A stretch of DNA of 64,000 nucleotides from Microbacterium sp. Leaf159 (lineage in GTDB: Bacteria > Actinomycetota > Actinomycetes > Actinomycetales > Microbacteriaceae): contig NZ_LMOU01000001.1 of assembly GCF_001423615.1 (NCBI RefSeq), positions 1,543,590 through 1,607,589 on the forward strand, written 5' to 3'. The position numbers and the translations under genes were made by a program. Shown here piece by piece: positions 43,846 to 53,207 of the stretch. The notes beneath the pieces were generated by a model that worked only from the letters and a program-made list of their open reading frames with translations, was not told the origin of the DNA and searched no databases. Each line of letters begins with the position of its first letter. Position 1 is the stretch's first letter.

Positions 43846-44509
43846 AGTCCTCCGGGGCGACGCGCCCGTCCTCGTCATCGGTCTCGGCCGGTTCGGCGCC
43901 GCCTGTGCGGGCGAACTCGACCGCCTCGACCGCGAGGTGCTCGCGATCGACGACAACCTCGAGCTCGTGCAGAAGTGGTCCGACCGCGTCACGCACACGG
44001 TGCAGGCCGACGCGAAGAACATCGACGCCCTGCGTCAGATCGGTGCTCAGGACTTCCAGGTCGCCGTCGTCGCCGTCGGCTCGTCGATCGAGGCGTCGGT
44101 GCTGATCACCGCGAACCTCGTCGACCTCAAGGTGCCGCAGATCTGGGCGAAGGCGGTCTCGCAGTCGCACGGCAAGATCCTCGCCCGCGTCGGCGCCAAC
44201 CACGTCATCTACCCCGAGCGCGAAGCCGGCGAGCGCGTCGCACACCTCGTTTCGGGTCGCATGCTCGACTTCATCCGCTTCGACGACGACTTCGTGCTGG
44301 CAAAGATGTACCCGCCGAAGTTCATCCGCGGAGTCGGACTCAACGAATCGGGCGTGCGCAGCAAATACAAGGTCACGGTCGTCGGTGTGAAGAGCCCCGG
44401 CAAGCCGTTCCGCTACGCCGAGGCGAACACGATCGTCACCAATCACGACCTCATCATCGTCTCGGGCACCAACAGCGACATCGAGCGCTTCGCCGCCCTC
44501 GACCGCTGA
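43838..44509 (+). CDS. TrkA/KtrA-type potassium channel regulator
   Basis: A 223-residue RCK protein. The N-terminal Rossmann domain has VLVIGLGRFGAACAGELDRL and the acidic end VLAIDDN; the C-terminal RCK_C domain runs from about residue 140. It binds nucleotide and gates the TrkH-type channel on the cytoplasmic side. The start appears to be TTG at 43838 with GGAAAGG upstream, overlapping trkH by eight bases; use of TTG is the least certain point. Confidence 0.9.
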   Translation: MVEVLRGDAPVLVIGLGRFGAACAGELDRLDREVLAIDDNLELVQKWSDRVTHTVQADAKNIDALRQIGAQDFQVAVVAVGSSIEASVLITANLVDLKVPQIWAKAVSQSHGKILARVGANHVIYPEREAGERVAHLVSGRMLDFIRFDDDFVLAKMYPPKFIRGVGLNESGVRSKYKVTVVGVKSPGKPFRYAEANTIVTNHDLIIVSGTNSDIERFAALDR

Positions 44510-44527
44510 GCGGCGTCGGCACGCGCG

Positions 44528-44815
44528 TCAGGCGTCGATGTCGAGCGTCAGGTCGACGATGTCATCGATCGTGATGCTCTCGCGATCCTGAAGGACCTTC
44601 TTGATCGGCACGATGTATCCGCCGTCCTTCGGCCAGAGGGCGGTCGTCACCGTGGTGCTCCCGATCGTCACGGATGCCGGGATCATGCCCCATCCGTAGG
44701 TGACCACGCTCGCCACGTCACCGATCATCTCGCTCTCGGCAGGCGGCACGGTCACGAAGTGGAACGGCGCGGGGCCGCGCCAGAACCAGATCGCGCCCGA
44801 GAACCGCAGCTGCAT
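44528..44815 (-). CDS. DUF1905 domain protein
   Basis: A 95-residue protein of the DUF1905 type: LRFSGAIWFWRGPAPFHFVTVP at the start and SVTIGSTTVTTALWPKDGGY in the middle, a small beta-barrel fold. Function unknown. The ATG is one base beyond the proC stop codon, so the two genes are co-transcribed; a longer in-frame extension would lie over proC. Confidence 0.85.
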   Translation of the reverse strand: MQLRFSGAIWFWRGPAPFHFVTVPPAESEMIGDVASVVTYGWGMIPASVTIGSTTVTTALWPKDGGYIVPIKKVLQDRESITIDDIVDLTLDIDA

Positions 44816-44816
44816 G

Positions 44817-45656
44817 TCAGGCTCCGGCCGCCAGTTCCTTCGCGCGGGCGAGGGCCGCGGCGGCAGCCTCGGCGAAGGTGCGGTCGAGGTGCGCGTCCTG
44901 CAGCACGGCGACCGCTCGCTCGGTGGTGCCCTTCGGACTCGTGACGCGGCGACGGAGCTCAGACGGCTCCTCCCCCGACGCATCGAGCAGCGCGGTCGCC
45001 CCGATGAACGTCTGCTCCACCATGGTGCGCGCGTCGGTCTCACTGAATCCCATGCCGACAGCGGCCTTCGTCAGCTCCTCGATCAGCAGGTAGACGTAAG
45101 CGGGACCGGAGCCCGAGATGGTCGACAGCGCATCGATCTGCGACTCGGGAACCTCGACGACCGCCCCCACGGTCTCGAAGAGGCGGTGCACGAGGGCGAG
45201 GTCGTCGGCGGACGCCGATGCCCCCGCGGCGAGACCTGTGACGCCCTTGCCGACCGTCGACGGCGTGTTCGGCATCGACCGGATGACCCGCACGTCGGCG
45301 CCGAGGTTGTCGGCGAAGGTCTGGAGGGTGACGCCCGCGGCGATGCTCACGACGATCGCGTCGTCGGCGAGATGAGGTGCGATCTCGCGCAGCAGATCGG
45401 GCACCATCGCGGGCTTCACGCCGACAAGGACGATCCGGGCCTTCGCGACCGCATCCGCGTTGCCGTCCGTGGTCTCGGACAGGGCGATGCTCCTGACCCC
45501 GTCGAGGTCGGCGAAGGCCGCCGCCTTCTCGGGCGTGCGGTTCGTGGCCGTGATTCCGCCCTCGACCCGGATGCCGGATGCGACCACCCCTCGGAGGATC
45601 GCACCGCCCATCGAACCGGCACCGAGGAACGCGAGAGCGGGAAGAGAGTCAGCCAT
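44817..45656 (-). CDS. proC: Pyrroline-5-carboxylate reductase
   Basis: Last step of proline synthesis, reducing pyrroline-5-carboxylate with NAD(P)H. The 279-residue protein has FLGAGSMGGAILRGV at the N-terminus, VLVGVKPAMVPDLL, VIRSMPNTPSTVGKG near residue 118 and the C-terminal signature SGSGPAYVYLLIEELTKAAV near residue 170. The ATG follows TAGGAT (45668-45663, minus strand) by 6 bases. In mycobacteria proC precedes the HTH and bS22 genes directly; here potassium-uptake and ArsR genes lie between. Confidence 0.95.
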   Translation of the reverse strand: MADSLPALAFLGAGSMGGAILRGVVASGIRVEGGITATNRTPEKAAAFADLDGVRSIALSETTDGNADAVAKARIVLVGVKPAMVPDLLREIAPHLADDAIVVSIAAGVTLQTFADNLGADVRVIRSMPNTPSTVGKGVTGLAAGASASADDLALVHRLFETVGAVVEVPESQIDALSTISGSGPAYVYLLIEELTKAAVGMGFSETDARTMVEQTFIGATALLDASGEEPSELRRRVTSPKGTTERAVAVLQDAHLDRTFAEAAAAALARAKELAAGA

Positions 45657-45716
45657 GTCGTCATCCTACGGCGGGCGCACCCGGCGTCAGCCGGGTGGCG
45701 GACCTAGACTCGACGC

Positions 45717-46688
45717 ATGAGTGCATCCGGCGGCGGCAAGGCCATCATCGCGGCGTTCCTGGCGAATCTCGGCATCGCCCTGGCGAAGTTCCTCGCGTGG
45801 GCGCTCTCGGGATCCGCATCGATGCTCGCCGAGGCGATCCACTCGGTCGCCGACTCCGGCAACCAGCTGCTGCTGATGCTGGGCGGACGGAAGGCGCGTC
45901 GAGAAGCGGATCGGGCGCACCCGTTCGGCTACGGACGCGAGCGCTACGTGTATGCGTTCGTGGTGTCGATCATCCTGTTCTCGGTCGGTGGCCTGTTCGC
46001 GATCTACGAGGCGATCGACAAGCTCACCCACCCGCACGAGCTCGACAAGACGTGGTGGTGGCTCCCGATCGTCGTGCTGGTGATCGCGATCGGACTCGAG
46101 TCGTTCTCGCTGCGGACCGCGGTGAAGGAGAGCAACCTCGTCCGCGATGAGGATCAGTCCTGGGTGTCGTTCGTCCGGCGCGCGAAGGCGCCGGAACTGC
46201 CCGTCGTGCTGCTGGAGGACGTCGGGGCTCTCACCGGACTGACCTTCGCTCTGCTCGGTGTCGGTCTGACAGTCATCACCGGCAACCCCGTCTTCGACGC
46301 CCTCGGCACGCTGATGATCGGCATCCTGCTGGTGGTCATCGCGATCGTGCTCGGGATCGAGACGAAGAGCCTGCTCGTGGGCGAGGGCGCGACCGCTGCG
46401 GATCACGACCGCATCGTCGACGCCATCAACGCCGGCGACGAGATCGAGAAGATCATCCACATGAAGACGCTGTATCTCGGGCCCGATGAGCTGATGGTCG
46501 CGGCGAAGATCGCGCTCAACGCCGACAAGCCGCTGCGCGAAGCAGCCGTGGACATCGATGCGATCGAGGCTCGTATCCGCGAGGCGCTGCCGATCGCGCG
46601 CGTCATCTACATCGAGCCCGACGTCTACCGGCCCTCACTCGACCCCGAACCGTCCACCGACGTGTTCGTGCTCAAGTCGTCCGACTGA
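45717..46688 (+). CDS. Cation diffusion facilitator family transporter
   Basis: A 323-residue CDF exporter of divalent metals such as Zn, Mn or Co in exchange for protons. Six helices; the metal-site signature is in LAEAIHSVADSGNQLLLMLG near residue 38 and the second in ALGTLMIGILLVVIA near residue 200. A cytoplasmic C-terminal domain follows. ATG is 6 bases after TAGACT (45705-45710). Metal specificity unknown. Confidence 0.9.
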   Translation: MSASGGGKAIIAAFLANLGIALAKFLAWALSGSASMLAEAIHSVADSGNQLLLMLGGRKARREADRAHPFGYGRERYVYAFVVSIILFSVGGLFAIYEAIDKLTHPHELDKTWWWLPIVVLVIAIGLESFSLRTAVKESNLVRDEDQSWVSFVRRAKAPELPVVLLEDVGALTGLTFALLGVGLTVITGNPVFDALGTLMIGILLVVIAIVLGIETKSLLVGEGATAADHDRIVDAINAGDEIEKIIHMKTLYLGPDELMVAAKIALNADKPLREAAVDIDAIEARIREALPIARVIYIEPDVYRPSLDPEPSTDVFVLKSSD

Positions 46689-46709
46689 CCTCGGTCGCTC
46701 CCCGCCGCC

Positions 46710-47165
46710 TCAGCGGCGCTGCTCGAAGAAGTCGCGCAGCAGAGCGGTGGCGGCGTGCGCGTCGACTCCGCCGATGACCTCCGCCCGATAGGGAAGACGC
46801 CGGTCGCGGAGAACGTCGTACATCGACCCCGCCGCACCCGCCTTCTCGTCCCAGGCGCCGAACACCACGCGTCCGATGCGGGCCTGCAGGATCGCCCCCG
46901 CGCACATGACGCAGGGTTCCAGCGTCACCACGAGAGTGTGGCCGTCGAGATTCCAGGAACCGACGGATGCCGACGCCGCACGCAGCGCTTCGACCTCGGC
47001 GTGCCCTGTCGGATCATGCGTCGCCTCGCGGTTGTTGCGCCCCTCGCCGACTACTCGGCCCTCGGCGTCGAGCACCACGGCGCCGACGGGGATCTCGGAT
47101 GCCGACGCGGCTTCGGCCGCGAGCTCGAGCGCACGGCCCATCGCGATCTGGTCGGCGGCGGTCAT
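46710..47165 (-). CDS. tadA: tRNA-specific adenosine deaminase
   Basis: TadA converts adenosine 34 of tRNA-Arg(ACG) to inosine. The 151-residue cytidine-deaminase fold protein has the zinc/catalytic motif HAE (His55, Glu57) and Cys85/Cys88 in EPCVMCAGA, plus ARIGRVVFGAWDEKAGAAGS typical of TadA. The ATG is 6 bases after TAGGCT (47177-47172, minus strand). Confidence 0.93.
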   Translation of the reverse strand: MTAADQIAMGRALELAAEAASASEIPVGAVVLDAEGRVVGEGRNNREATHDPTGHAEVEALRAASASVGSWNLDGHTLVVTLEPCVMCAGAILQARIGRVVFGAWDEKAGAAGSMYDVLRDRRLPYRAEVIGGVDAHAATALLRDFFEQRR

Positions 47166-47258
47166 GCGTCGAGCCTACCGACAGCGCGACCGCCCTCGTC
47201 GGGCCGCTCCCGCGCATCCGATGTCGTGCGGGAGCGTCCGGCGCATTAGCCTGTATCC

Positions 47259-47891
47259 ATGCGTGTCCACGTCGCCGACCACCCTCTCGTCACTCACAAG
47301 CTGTCGGTCCTGCGCGACCACCGCACCCCGTCGCCCGTGTTCCGCCAGCTGACGGAGGAGCTCGTGACGCTCCTCGCGTACGAGGCGACACGCAACGTGA
47401 GGGTCAGCCCGGTCGAGATCACCACGCCGGTGACGACGACGATGGGCGTGAAGATCTCCGAGCCTCGCCCGATCGTCGTGCCCATCCTGCGGGCGGGGCT
47501 GGGCATGCTCGAGGGTCTCGTCAAGCTGCTGCCGACCGCCGAGGTCGGCTTCCTCGGCATGGTCCGTGACGAGACGACGTTCGAGCCGACGACCTACGCC
47601 GAGCGTCTTCCCGACGATCTGAGCGACCGCCAGTGCTTCGCGATCGACCCGATGCTCGCCACCGGCGGTTCGCTGGCCGCGGCGATCCAGTTCCTCTTCG
47701 ACCGAGGGGCCAAGGACGTCACGGCGATCTGCCTGTTGGGCACGCCTGAGGGCGTCGCCGCGATCGAGGCACTCGTCGGCGACCGCGACGTCACGCTCGT
47801 GCTCGGAGCGCTGGATGAGCGTCTCAATGAGAAGGGCTACATCGTCCCCGGTCTCGGCGACGCCGGTGACCGCCTCTACGGCACGGTCTGA
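47259..47891 (+). CDS. upp: Uracil phosphoribosyltransferase
   Basis: Salvages uracil to UMP with PRPP. The 210-residue protein shows [20 protein letters not shown] at the start, [18 protein letters not shown], the PRPP loop [16 protein letters not shown] near residue 127 and [12 protein letters not shown] at the end, all Upp hallmarks. ATG 47259 lies 6 bases after TAGCCT (47247-47252) with no Shine-Dalgarno. Confidence 0.95.
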   Translation: MRVHVADHPLVTHKLSVLRDHRTPSPVFRQLTEELVTLLAYEATRNVRVSPVEITTPVTTTMGVKISEPRPIVVPILRAGLGMLEGLVKLLPTAEVGFLGMVRDETTFEPTTYAERLPDDLSDRQCFAIDPMLATGGSLAAAIQFLFDRGAKDVTAICLLGTPEGVAAIEALVGDRDVTLVLGALDERLNEKGYIVPGLGDAGDRLYGTV

Positions 47892-47908
47892 CGCACGCCA
47901 CCCCCTCG

Positions 47909-47928
47909 GCGCGACTCACACGTCGCGC
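47909..47928. terminator. Short hairpin between upp and the GNAT gene
   Basis: GCGCGAC-TCACAC-GTCGCGC, a perfect 7-bp stem in the 40-base convergent gap, followed by GATTCAT. Confidence 0.5.
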
Positions 47929-47931
47929 GAT

Positions 47932-48699
47932 TCATACGGTCAGCAGGTAGGCGCGTTCGTCTCCGTAGTGCGTGAAACCGGCTCTCGCGAGGATCGGTGC
48001 AGACGTCGCGGTGCGTCCTTTCACGAGCGCCGTGGTCGCTCCGAGTGACGCGCTGACGCGCAGGCGTTCGGCGAGGACCGCCCGATAGGCGCCTCGTCCA
48101 CGAGCCTCCTCGAGGGTTGCGGCGCCCCACAGGCGCGCGAACCCATCGACGATCGTGCACCCTCCGGTGCTCACCGCCAGACCGTCGAGGCGCGCGAGCA
48201 CGCGGACGTGCGTTCCGGCCTCGAACGCCGAGACCACGTCATCGAGTTCGGTCCTCAGCCCGTCTTCGTCGAGTGGCTGCTGCTGCCAGACGGGAACGTT
48301 GATCGCGTCGACCTCGCGCACCTGGTCGATCGTCCGCACGATCTCTGCGGTGGTCTGCGACGGAACGTCGATCACCGTGCCGTCGATCTCGCGGGCGAAC
48401 ACCGCTACCGTGTCGATGTGCTCGGCTCCGCGGCGGCGGATCTCGTCTTCGAGGTCGGGGCGATCGGAGGCGTTGGTCCAGAACCGGAGCTCGCCCTCGC
48501 CCCAGGCCCTGGTGCGGTCGATGGCGCGTTCGAGGACCGCGCCCGCATCAGCATCGGAGTCGACCTGAGATGCTCGCACACCACCACCGAATCGCTGGGG
48601 GTAGCGAACCAGCTGCAGATCGGTCTTCTCCTGCTCGCTGTCGCGAGGAAACCACACCCATGCGGCTGAGGCGCGTAGGACTTCGTCCGTCGTGTGCAT
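47932..48699 (-). CDS. GNAT-type acetyltransferase
   Basis: A 255-residue protein whose C-terminal half is a GNAT domain: VRVLARLDGLAVSTGGCTIV, LWGAATLEEARGRGAYRAVL as the acetyl-CoA loop near residue 200 and ILARAGFTHYGDERAYLL at the end. The N-terminal half looks like a second, degenerate GNAT fold. Substrate unknown. GGAGA lies upstream of the ATG. Confidence 0.78.
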   Translation of the reverse strand: MHTTDEVLRASAAWVWFPRDSEQEKTDLQLVRYPQRFGGGVRASQVDSDADAGAVLERAIDRTRAWGEGELRFWTNASDRPDLEDEIRRRGAEHIDTVAVFAREIDGTVIDVPSQTTAEIVRTIDQVREVDAINVPVWQQQPLDEDGLRTELDDVVSAFEAGTHVRVLARLDGLAVSTGGCTIVDGFARLWGAATLEEARGRGAYRAVLAERLRVSASLGATTALVKGRTATSAPILARAGFTHYGDERAYLLTV

Positions 48700-48735
48700 C
48701 GTGATGTCTCCGGTCTCCCGCCGACCAGCGCCGAC

Positions 48736-51700
48736 TCAGCCCGCGGCGCCGACGAGTCGGGCGAAGGCGCTCAGACGCGCCACGCCTTCGGGCGTGCGGG
48801 GAAGATCGTCGAGGAGCGCGGGCGAGTGGATCAGGTAGGCCGCGACCTGTGCTCTCGAGATCGCCACGTTCAGTCGGTTCTGAAGCAGCAGGAACTCCGG
48901 ACCGCGCGGGGCGTCGCGCCCGCTGGAGGCGGCGAGCGACGTGATCGAGACCACAGCCTCCTTGCCCTGGAAGTTGTCGACGGTGCCGACGGGCACATCC
49001 GGGAGACCGGCCACCGCGAGCGCGTCGAGAACCAACTGACGCTGCGCGTTGTAGGGCGCGACGACGATGATGTCGCTCTGCGCGAGAGGCCGCACCGTGG
49101 CGTCCGCGTCGTTGTCGGTGAAGCTGCGACCGACGAGATCTCGCACCAGCGCCACGACCGCTGCCGCCTCTTCGGGCGACTGCGTGGCATTGCCACGATG
49201 ACGGAGCGGAACGATGTGCAGCCCCGGGTCGATCCCCTCGAGCGACCTCAGCTCGGTGCCAGGGGCTGAGGCCAGCTGGCCGGCGTAGGCGAGCTTCGAT
49301 ACCGGGGCGGCGACGTACGGGTGCATCCGCCAGGACCGCGCCAGGAAGTACCCGTGGTCGGGCCGGACGACCGGATCGCCCTCCATGACCCAACCGAGAG
49401 CGGAGGTGTCGACGGGCTCGGGGTGTGCTCCCTGGCTCACCTGCGGAAGCTGCTGAGGGTCGCCGAGCAGCAGCAGCCGCTGAGCCCCCGCGGCGACCGC
49501 GATCGTGGACGCGAGGGAGAACTGGCCCGCCTCGTCGACCACGAGCAGGTCGAGGCCCCCGCGCTGGACGCGCGACGTGTTGCTGAAGTCCCAGGCTGTG
49601 CCGCCGACGACCGCCCCGTGCTGCGCGTGCTCCCCCAGGAACGACGCCATGCCGTTCTTCGGGATCACCGTGTACGAGGGATCGACCGAGGGATCCTTCG
49701 GCGCTTTCGCGACCTGCGCCGCGGGGACGCCGTCGGCGACCACGCGCTCGAGCAGGTTCTCGATGATCGCGTGCGACTGCGCCACGACACCGACGGTGAA
49801 GCCGTGGTCGTTGACGAGGCGCGCGATCACCTGAGAGCCGGTGTAGGTCTTGCCCGTGCCCGGAGGGCCCTGGACCGCGAGGTAGCTGCGGTCCAGATCG
49901 AGGATGCCGCGCAGGATCGCGCCGATCGTGTCGTCGCCCTTCGTCGGCAGCGAGTCGCCCGAGATCGTGCGCGGCGGGATGCGACGCAGGATGTCGGTCG
50001 CGGCGTCGTGCGGGAACCCCGGCGCGGCAGCGTGCACCGTATCGGCCCACTCGTCGATCGCGCCCTGCAGCGAGACGACACGCGGAGGCGCCGCCGGTGT
50101 CACGGCGAGCGGCAGCTCATCCCACGTCTGCCCCTGGATCGCCGTCTCTGTGATCAGGTAGCCGTCGTCGAGCACCTCGGCGACCGTGACCGTGTGCGGC
50201 ACGTGCACAGCGCGAGACGGCGCCTCGGTGTCGAAAGGTGCAGGAACGGGGTAGAGCGCGAACGGTTGGGATCCGACACCGAGCGTGGTGCCCGGCGAGA
50301 CCTCGCCGCGGACCTCGATGTCGCGCGACATCACTCGACGCCCCTCGGCGACGCTCCACTCACGCCGGACGGTCGAAGAGGTGCGGTCGATCCTCACCAC
50401 GTCACGCGTGCCGTCCCACATCGTGACGGGCTCCCGGAGCCGCTGGAAGTGCGACACCCAGAAGCTCTTCGCCTCGCGGGGGAAGTAGTCGATCGCAGCG
50501 GCCGCGATGCGGTGCACCTGACCGTCCTCGCCCGCATCGACCGCGCGCTCGGCATCGGCGAGCAGGGCCACCGACCGCGGAGACGGCTCGTAGATCACCT
50601 CGTCGGCCTCGTCGGGCGGCGCGGGGTTCACTCCCTCTTTCTTCGCGATCTCGATCAGCCAGTTGCGCAGGCGTCTCGTCGACACGCAGTCGTAGCGGTT
50701 GTAGTCGGCGAGGTCCGCGAACACCGCGTCGGCTTCCGCCTGCTCCCCCGCGGCGGCGAACTCACGCGCCGCGACGTACTGGACTATCGAATCGTCGCCC
50801 TTCTGGACATCGCTCGTGCGGACGTCTTCGCCCATGTACAGAGGCTCGAGCTTCTTGATCGAATACGACCGCGATCCCACACGCACGGTGCGCAGCACCA
50901 GTGGATAGAGGTCGACGAACACCCCCTCGCGCAGCAGCCGATCGATCTCGCCCTCGCGCACGCCGTGTCGCGCCGCCATCGCCACGAGGTGCGCGGTCTC
51001 GTACGGGGCGTAGTGGTAGATGTGCATGCCGGGGTGCGCGGCGCGGCGCACCTTCACGAAGTCGAGGAATCGCTCGAACGCCTCGCGCTCCGCGGCGAAG
51101 TCATGCGCCCAGAGCGCGGTGTACTGATCGGTGTTGTCGACCCAGCCGAAGAGGTAGTCGATACCCCAGTGCGCCTGGCCGTCCGCCGCGGGCTCGGTGT
51201 AGAGGGGGTCGCCCTCGAAGTCGAAGAAGATGTCACCGTGGCTCGGCACTGGAAGCGTATGGATCGCCGCTGCGTAATGCACGTCGTAGGTCGGTGCGCC
51301 CTCGGCATCCGCCCTCAGCTGCAGCTGCGCCTGTGCGCGCAACGTCTCGAAGGTGTCGGTGTTCATGCCCTCCGGCACATCGGTCGCCGCGGCCAGCGCA
51401 TCGATCGTCTCGATGCCTGCCGTGCGCAGCCGCGCGCGCTGCACCGGCCGCATCCGCGCGACCATCAGCAGGTCGCGATGCGCGATCACCTGCTCTTCGC
51501 AGGTCGCGCAGCGGCCGCATGCCACGATCTCGAGGTCACCGCGGTCGTCGCCCCACGCGAGCGCCGCGCTGGAGGACGGATCGTCGATCCTGCGGTCAGC
51601 GATCAGCGCACGCAACCGTGCCCTTCTCACCTGGAAGAGCGGGAGAAGGTCATCGACCGCATGGGTGCTGGTCGATCCGTCGCCGAGCAGGAGATCGACC

Positions 51701-52206
51701 TCGTCGGACCGGGGGATGCCGAGCCGGTCGAGCTGGTCGACGTATGCCGCGAGCTGCATGAGAGCCGTGACCCTGGCCTTGCGGGCGAGCTTGGAATCCT
51801 GCACCCGCCAGCGCCCGTCGTCATCGCGCTTCAGGAAATCGGCGAACCCGACGAACTCCGGGGTCGCGAACGCCGCCTGGAACACGACGACGGCGTCGGA
51901 CCCGAGCGCCTGCACCGTCTCGTCGACGGCTGCCGCGAGAGCCTCGGCGTCGACCGACGAGACCTTATCGACGCGGTGCACGCGATCGTCGCCGAGATCA
52001 TCGATGTATCGCTCGAGGACGTTTTGCTCGTGGACGTCTCCGAGCAGCGCAGCGCGCGCGAGGGTCGCGTCTTCAGGCTCTTCGACAGCCGGCACGCGGC
52101 CGAGCTTGGCGTCGATCGCCCGACACCACGCGAACTCGCATTCGGCGGCCGCCTTGAGGTCGCTCGCGCTCCAGATGACGCGCTGCGCCTGAGTGTCGAT
52201 CCGCAC
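48736..52206 (-). CDS. TM0106-type RecB-like nuclease fused to a superfamily 1 helicase
   Basis: A 1156-residue protein. The N-terminal third is a TM0106-type RecB-like nuclease (VQDSKLARKARVTALMQLAAY near residue 140), with CGRCATC near residue 228 as a possible metal or Fe-S ligand cluster. An RNase H-like region follows (FFDFEGDP, near residue 325). The C-terminal half is a DNA2/UPF1-type helicase: Walker A GPPGTGKTYTG near residue 780, DEAG box LLVVDEAGQFSL, VDNFQGKEAVVSI and NRLNVAISRA. It should process DNA or RNA ends in repair. GGGAG precedes the ATG. Actual role untested. Confidence 0.85.
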   Translation of the reverse strand: MRIDTQAQRVIWSASDLKAAAECEFAWCRAIDAKLGRVPAVEEPEDATLARAALLGDVHEQNVLERYIDDLGDDRVHRVDKVSSVDAEALAAAVDETVQALGSDAVVVFQAAFATPEFVGFADFLKRDDDGRWRVQDSKLARKARVTALMQLAAYVDQLDRLGIPRSDEVDLLLGDGSTSTHAVDDLLPLFQVRRARLRALIADRRIDDPSSSAALAWGDDRGDLEIVACGRCATCEEQVIAHRDLLMVARMRPVQRARLRTAGIETIDALAAATDVPEGMNTDTFETLRAQAQLQLRADAEGAPTYDVHYAAAIHTLPVPSHGDIFFDFEGDPLYTEPAADGQAHWGIDYLFGWVDNTDQYTALWAHDFAAEREAFERFLDFVKVRRAAHPGMHIYHYAPYETAHLVAMAARHGVREGEIDRLLREGVFVDLYPLVLRTVRVGSRSYSIKKLEPLYMGEDVRTSDVQKGDDSIVQYVAAREFAAAGEQAEADAVFADLADYNRYDCVSTRRLRNWLIEIAKKEGVNPAPPDEADEVIYEPSPRSVALLADAERAVDAGEDGQVHRIAAAAIDYFPREAKSFWVSHFQRLREPVTMWDGTRDVVRIDRTSSTVRREWSVAEGRRVMSRDIEVRGEVSPGTTLGVGSQPFALYPVPAPFDTEAPSRAVHVPHTVTVAEVLDDGYLITETAIQGQTWDELPLAVTPAAPPRVVSLQGAIDEWADTVHAAAPGFPHDAATDILRRIPPRTISGDSLPTKGDDTIGAILRGILDLDRSYLAVQGPPGTGKTYTGSQVIARLVNDHGFTVGVVAQSHAIIENLLERVVADGVPAAQVAKAPKDPSVDPSYTVIPKNGMASFLGEHAQHGAVVGGTAWDFSNTSRVQRGGLDLLVVDEAGQFSLASTIAVAAGAQRLLLLGDPQQLPQVSQGAHPEPVDTSALGWVMEGDPVVRPDHGYFLARSWRMHPYVAAPVSKLAYAGQLASAPGTELRSLEGIDPGLHIVPLRHRGNATQSPEEAAAVVALVRDLVGRSFTDNDADATVRPLAQSDIIVVAPYNAQRQLVLDALAVAGLPDVPVGTVDNFQGKEAVVSITSLAASSGRDAPRGPEFLLLQNRLNVAISRAQVAAYLIHSPALLDDLPRTPEGVARLSAFARLVGAAG

Positions 52207-52276
52207 GATGCTCCCGTTCTCTCGGATGCTTCGACACTAGCCGCGGCATCCGACACGGGATCACGATGGGCTCGTG

Positions 52277-53095
52277 TCAGCGCCACCAGGTGTCGTCGGG
52301 CGTCACCGGGAGGTTCCGCTTGTGCTGGGTGGCGAGGTAGCGCGATTCGATGCGCCCTGCGACGTCGGGATCGACCTCGCGCCCTTCGAGGAAGTCGTCG
52401 ATCTGCTCGTATGTCAGGCCGAGCTCGTCTTCGTCGGCGCGCCCCGGTTGACCGTCGAGCAGGTCGGCGGTCGGCACCTTGTAGGCGAGTCGATCAGGGG
52501 CACCGAGCAGCAGGAGCAACGAGCGCCCCTGTCGTTTGCTGAGACCCGACAGGGGAAGGATGTCGGCGGCACCGTCTCCGAACTTCGTGTAGAAGCCCGT
52601 CACGGCCTCGGCCGCATGGTCGGTGCCGATCACGAGGAGGCCGTCGTGCCCCGCCAGCGCATACTGCGTCACCATGCGGACGCGTGCCTTGATGTTGCCG
52701 CGGTTGAAGTCGCTGATGTCGCTCGTGACGGCGAACTCGATGTCCTCCTCGACGCCGTCGACGCCGTTCTGGATGTTCACCTCGACCGAGGAGTCCGGTG
52801 CGATGAACTCGAGCGCCGCTTCGGCATCCGCCGCGTCCTTCTGCACGCGATACGGCAGGCGAACCGCGAGGAACTTCGCCTCTCCGCCTTCGGCGCGCAC
52901 GCGCTCGACCGCGAGCTGCGCCAGACGGCCGGCGAGGGTCGAGTCCTGTCCGCCCGAGATGCCGAGGACGAAGCCCTTCGCACCGGTGACGCGCAGGTAG
53001 TCGACGAGGAAGCCCACGCGGCTCTCCACCTCGACCTCCGGGTCGATCTCGGACTTCACACCGAGTGCTTCAGAGATCTGCTGCTGCAGGGTCAT
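52277..53095 (-). CDS. nadE: Ammonia-dependent NAD synthetase
   Basis: Last step of NAD synthesis, amidating deamido-NAD with ATP and ammonia. The 272-residue protein lacks the glutaminase domain. ATP-pyrophosphatase P-loop [16 protein letters not shown] is near residue 42; [19 protein letters not shown] and [20 protein letters not shown] follow. GAGGA precedes the ATG. Confidence 0.95.
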   Translation of the reverse strand: MTLQQQISEALGVKSEIDPEVEVESRVGFLVDYLRVTGAKGFVLGISGGQDSTLAGRLAQLAVERVRAEGGEAKFLAVRLPYRVQKDAADAEAALEFIAPDSSVEVNIQNGVDGVEEDIEFAVTSDISDFNRGNIKARVRMVTQYALAGHDGLLVIGTDHAAEAVTGFYTKFGDGAADILPLSGLSKRQGRSLLLLLGAPDRLAYKVPTADLLDGQPGRADEDELGLTYEQIDDFLEGREVDPDVAGRIESRYLATQHKRNLPVTPDDTWWR

Positions 53096-53207
53096 GTCTT
53101 CCTCCGGTCTACCCGACGCCAGTATCCTCCCCCAGTGTTACATCGAGATGACGTCGGTCGCACGCGCCGGACTTCGCCGCGATCGATCCACCTGGCAGGA
53201 TGGCTGG

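Noticed and set aside
49321..52542. 1073-codon plus-strand open frame opposite the helicase gene
   Set aside because: Antisense to a well-supported nuclease/helicase gene, with low-complexity Arg/Asp/His composition and no motif.
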